Part shown: positions 60,870 through 64,000 of the stretch, one piece after another
Position numbering within the stretch: the stretch's first letter is position 1
How the letters are laid out: every line of letters begins with the position of its first letter
DNA from: Linepithema humile
Taxonomy: Eukaryota; Arthropoda; Insecta; Hymenoptera; Formicidae
Reading direction: 5' to 3'
Length of the DNA stretch: 64,000 bases
Assembly (NCBI RefSeq): GCF_040581485.1
Contig: NC_090129.1
Location: 2,404,501-2,468,500, forward strand
Translations under genes and position numbers: made by a program
Notes under the pieces: model-generated
What the model saw: the letters and a program-made list of their open reading frames with translations, nothing else
The model's database searches: none
What the model was told of the DNA's origin: nothing

Positions 60870-63800
60870 GAAAATGTGTTCCTCATTTACGTTTATTGTG
60901 TGCACGAAGGGTGAAGGGCGCCGGGCGCGGGCGAACCGCCGCCACCGCTCGTTTTATATCGCTCTATCGAAAAAATTTGATCGCGCTGCACAAGTCGCCG
61001 CGAGCGGCAATTCTCACTCGACGTTAGATATAGACAGCGTAAATTTGCGCGCGGGAAAAGCTTTTTCTTGTGTCGTATGCCATTGATTAAACGTCAGTCG
61101 TCGGGGAACGGTCGGCATATAAATATCGAGGTATCTCGAAATGTATCTGCGCGGAATATCCGGGATGTCTTACTGATAAACGATGAATAATATAATAGAA
61201 ATGATATGGGGCCGACTATTTATGATATTGTCTGGGGTACTCTTTCTTTTTTATTTTTTTTTTATTTACCTTTGGTGTTTCACTGCGATCTCGACTGTAT
61301 CTCGACGAAACCTTTTTTTTTTAATGAAGGCAATTTCTCCGTGAAATCGCGAAAGTATAATGCGAAGGTACGCTCCGCTGGAAAGGCAACAAATCGAGAA
61401 TTTTTTCAACGTGACACGCGTATTTATTTAATAAATTCATTACATTTGTCCTAATGAAATCTACATTTCGAGCAGCAACCATTTTCGTCGAGGTTGTGAA
61501 TAGAATGTTATATTTAATTAGCTTCGTAAAAGTATGGGAGAATAAGTGTGTCAATTAGAGATGCCGGTGCTCATCCTGGTATTTTTTTTATTAATGATAC
61601 GCTGTAAAGTAGTATTCAAATTAACTATCAATATTCTGACTTGGCAAATACCACACGTGTTATTCAGATTAATTCGACCGTAAATCTTACGGATAACGCG
61701 TTTCACTTCATTCGGAATTGTTGGCAGAGATCATTCCAATTTGGACGGCCTTAATTTTCCATGCGGTAGTTATGCAGAAACGCCGGGGTCCCGTCGTCTG
61801 TCACGCGTGATTACCGTCGTTAACTCGACGTTAACTCTAGTTTCCACGTATGCACAGGGCCGACAAAAAGCCACGTGAAAAAAAAAACGACAAAAAAGTT
61901 GCGATTCGGTGGAAAAAGGCCAACTGTGCGCGCCTTCCAATTTTCGCAGTTATTCGTTTTATTTTTTTTAACGGCACAGTTTCGCGGGACCTTAATCTTT
62001 CTTGATTAATTCGCACAGCTGTTATGACGTGTATAAAAAAGAATGTAAAGAATCGCCAGAAATCTATGTTTTCCATCGGTAACAATAGTTCTCGTAGAAA
62101 TTTCGAATATTTCATGGAAATTTACAGTTAGTTCCAATCATAATAACAACGTACGTGAGAAAATCATGTCATATAAATCGGGAGGTGAAAGATTGATATT
62201 AGAAAAGTTGGGAAAGTCCGGAGAAGAGATGCATTTGAATTTCTCTCTGTTTGGGAAGGAGCGGCGGCTGAAAATAGATTTCAGAATGCATAGATCAGAA
62301 TGTTCCGGCGATAGCTCTGGGACACTGTGTAGTATGTTTTATATCGCGATGACGTGTCGGTCTAATTACATCACACGGTCTACGCTATACTTAAACTATT
62401 GACCTGGTACCGTTAGTTGTTAATTGCAAAGTCGCGCGTCGTGTTTTTACTGACGTTTATCTCCAGCCGTAAAGGATGACCATATATACTCCTTGATTTG
62501 TTTGGATCTCGGATCAGGTGGTGAGTGATAGAAAACACGATGGCAATTTGCACTTTGAGACTATATCGACCGGAGATTCCTGGCGCGGAATTACTCCTCG
62601 CCGACATTGATTGTTAATTAAAGACTGTATAAGGATCGCGGTTTAATATCGCGGTTTAATACTCCGTTCAATGCTGCGCCCCGTCGTCGGTGTAATCTTC
62701 GATATTTTCCTTCTTGCTTGCGTGGGCGAGATAAATGCTTTCCCTTAACGGGCGACTCACGGTTTCATCGGCGTAAACATTGAGGGACAGAGAGAAAGAG
62801 AGAAAGATCACAGTTTTCAATATTTCAGTATTCGATATTTTAGCAGTTGAGCTTTTAGATTGTCAAAGTAAAACTCGTCTCAAATTGAACGAAGAATAAC
62901 TTTGCATCCTTTGTTTGCGTCGCTGAAGCTTAAATTATAAAAAGCTTTTCTTTCTTAACGGCATATAGTTCAGAAACTGTAAGGCACTTTTGACATTTCA
63001 GGTAAAAAAAATATTAACTACAAATGTGACAAGATTTAAATTGCGTTTACTTTATATCTTTTGTGGGATGGCCATATATCATTTGATACTAAAAAGTTCG
63101 ATATTTCAAACAAACTTTTTCCTCGATATCTCTTGCTTATAAATATCTTATTAAACCACCTGCCGGTTCCATCTTTTTGCAAAACTCATCCGCAAGAAAC
63201 ATTTGCTCTGAAATAGAACTTTATAGATCGAAGCAATTTTAATTTTTAATCCTCCGCAGTGCCGCAATTTTAAAGTTCATTCAATGTTCGGTGGCTACGT
63301 TGACACTTGTACGATGTCGATTCTATTCTACAAGCGTAAATAAACACCATGTTCTATAATTACGCGCACGGTGAAATGTCAATTTATTTTAAAAGCTCAT
63401 AGAGCATTTCAACCCGTGTATTACACGTAAAAGGCACCTGTTTTATTAAAATTAGAATATTTTTATTAACAGGAGTGCTTAACATTTTTAAATATTTTCG
63501 CTGTCTTTGTGATTTGTTATACTTAATAATTACACGATTGACGAGTAGGAGATATTATTAACGTTTCGACTTCTGATTTTTGTTTTCAACAAATATCTAT
63601 GACCATCCGCGTGATTCTCGAGTCGTCCAACTATAACAAATTGATCGTTGCATTGTTGTCGACATTTATGTTTACCGTGTTTGGCTGCGCGCAAATAACA
63701 GTTCTACAGCTGACCACAATTAAGCGATTATTTCATGATTTCCGGCTCATATGATGACGCACAGAAACTGATTTGTAATATGGCAGGGACCGCACAGCGC

Positions 63801-64000
63801 AAGCGGCATATTAATACGTAGTATAATTAAGTTAAACGCGCGTCTAAGCACCACGGTGACAAATTAACGAGGCAGTCAGCGTCGAATACGCGGATTGTTT
63901 GCTAGCTTTGTATTGCTTCGTCGTTTCGAAAATGGACATTTAATGGAAATTGGCATTAACATAGAAATTGACTAGTTTTGTAAATTACAAATTTACGATT

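Larger units (their letters stand above)
46359..64000. other. Long stretch without recognisable exons, probably a giant first intron
   Basis: 17.6 kb with only short, biased open frames and no known domain on either strand. It contains a (CA)n run at about 49804, a 26-bp-arm hairpin at 52981-53041 and an (AG)n run at 60851-60866. There is a possible alternative first exon ending at the donor 52344. CpG-rich patches lie at about 60550-61100 and 61650-61860. No tRNA or rRNA was seen. Confidence 0.5.

Noticed and set aside
1..64000. CRISPR arrays, operons, tRNA or rRNA genes
   Set aside because: Looked for repeats with regular spacers and for tRNA T-loop motifs; none found. Spliced genes show that this is eukaryotic nuclear DNA.

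Overview
The window is nuclear DNA of an insect, most likely a hymenopteran and plausibly an ant. It is AT-rich, with short GT-AG introns, CpG-rich promoter patches and mariner transposons. The gene set is typical of insects: an NR2E nuclear receptor, a clip-domain protease, MyD88, IntS4, Nup214, Arkadia, ALG13 and SUCLG1. No database search was possible, so the lineage is inference; the gene calls rest on reading spliced exons whose phases all close.

Layout. 1-2.9 kb: 3' half (+) of an NR2E-type nuclear receptor. 3.7-4.2 kb: a candidate mariner-like MITE. 5.7-13.1 kb: a secreted clip-domain serine protease (-) with a noncoding first exon and a TATA/Inr promoter. 16.5-20.1 kb: the SUMO-targeted ubiquitin ligase Arkadia (-). 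21.4-23.6 kb: mitochondrial succinyl-CoA ligase alpha (+). 24.3-24.9 kb: ALG13 (-). 25.6-31.3 kb: nucleoporin Nup214 (+). 32.4-34.3 kb: MyD88 copy A (+). 34.6-35.9 kb: an intact mariner (-). 36.6-39.9 kb: Integrator subunit 4 (-). 41.0-42.8 kb: MyD88 copy B (+). 43.2-44.4 kb: an intact but catalytically dead mariner-derived gene (-). 45.3-46.4 kb: a CpG-rich region ending in a strong splice donor, probably the first exon of a gene whose body lies beyond the window. 46.4-64 kb: no recognisable exon, probably a giant intron.

The main discovery is between 30.8 and 43.35 kb. It is a tandem segmental duplication whose breakpoints lie inside the last long intron of Nup214 and inside the mariner-derived gene. 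The copies were then pruned reciprocally. Copy A lost almost all of IntS4, leaving a 3' stub. Copy B lost the duplicated Nup214 terminal exons. MyD88 survived in both. The two MyD88 proteins keep the same seven exons, but one 20-codon block covering the TIR BB-loop region differs by 13 single-base amino-acid changes against one silent change, while the 12 codons after it are identical. The C-terminal tail of copy A is also frame-shifted relative to B. Later events mark each copy: a mariner inserted downstream of copy A, and a 156-bp near-perfect hairpin upstream of copy B.

How the genes fit together: the clip protease and MyD88 both belong to innate-immunity modules (extracellular cascade, Toll adaptor), but nothing here shows they are co-regulated. 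The other genes are housekeeping neighbours, several in divergent pairs (Arkadia/SUCLG1, ALG13/Nup214, IntS4/MyD88-B).
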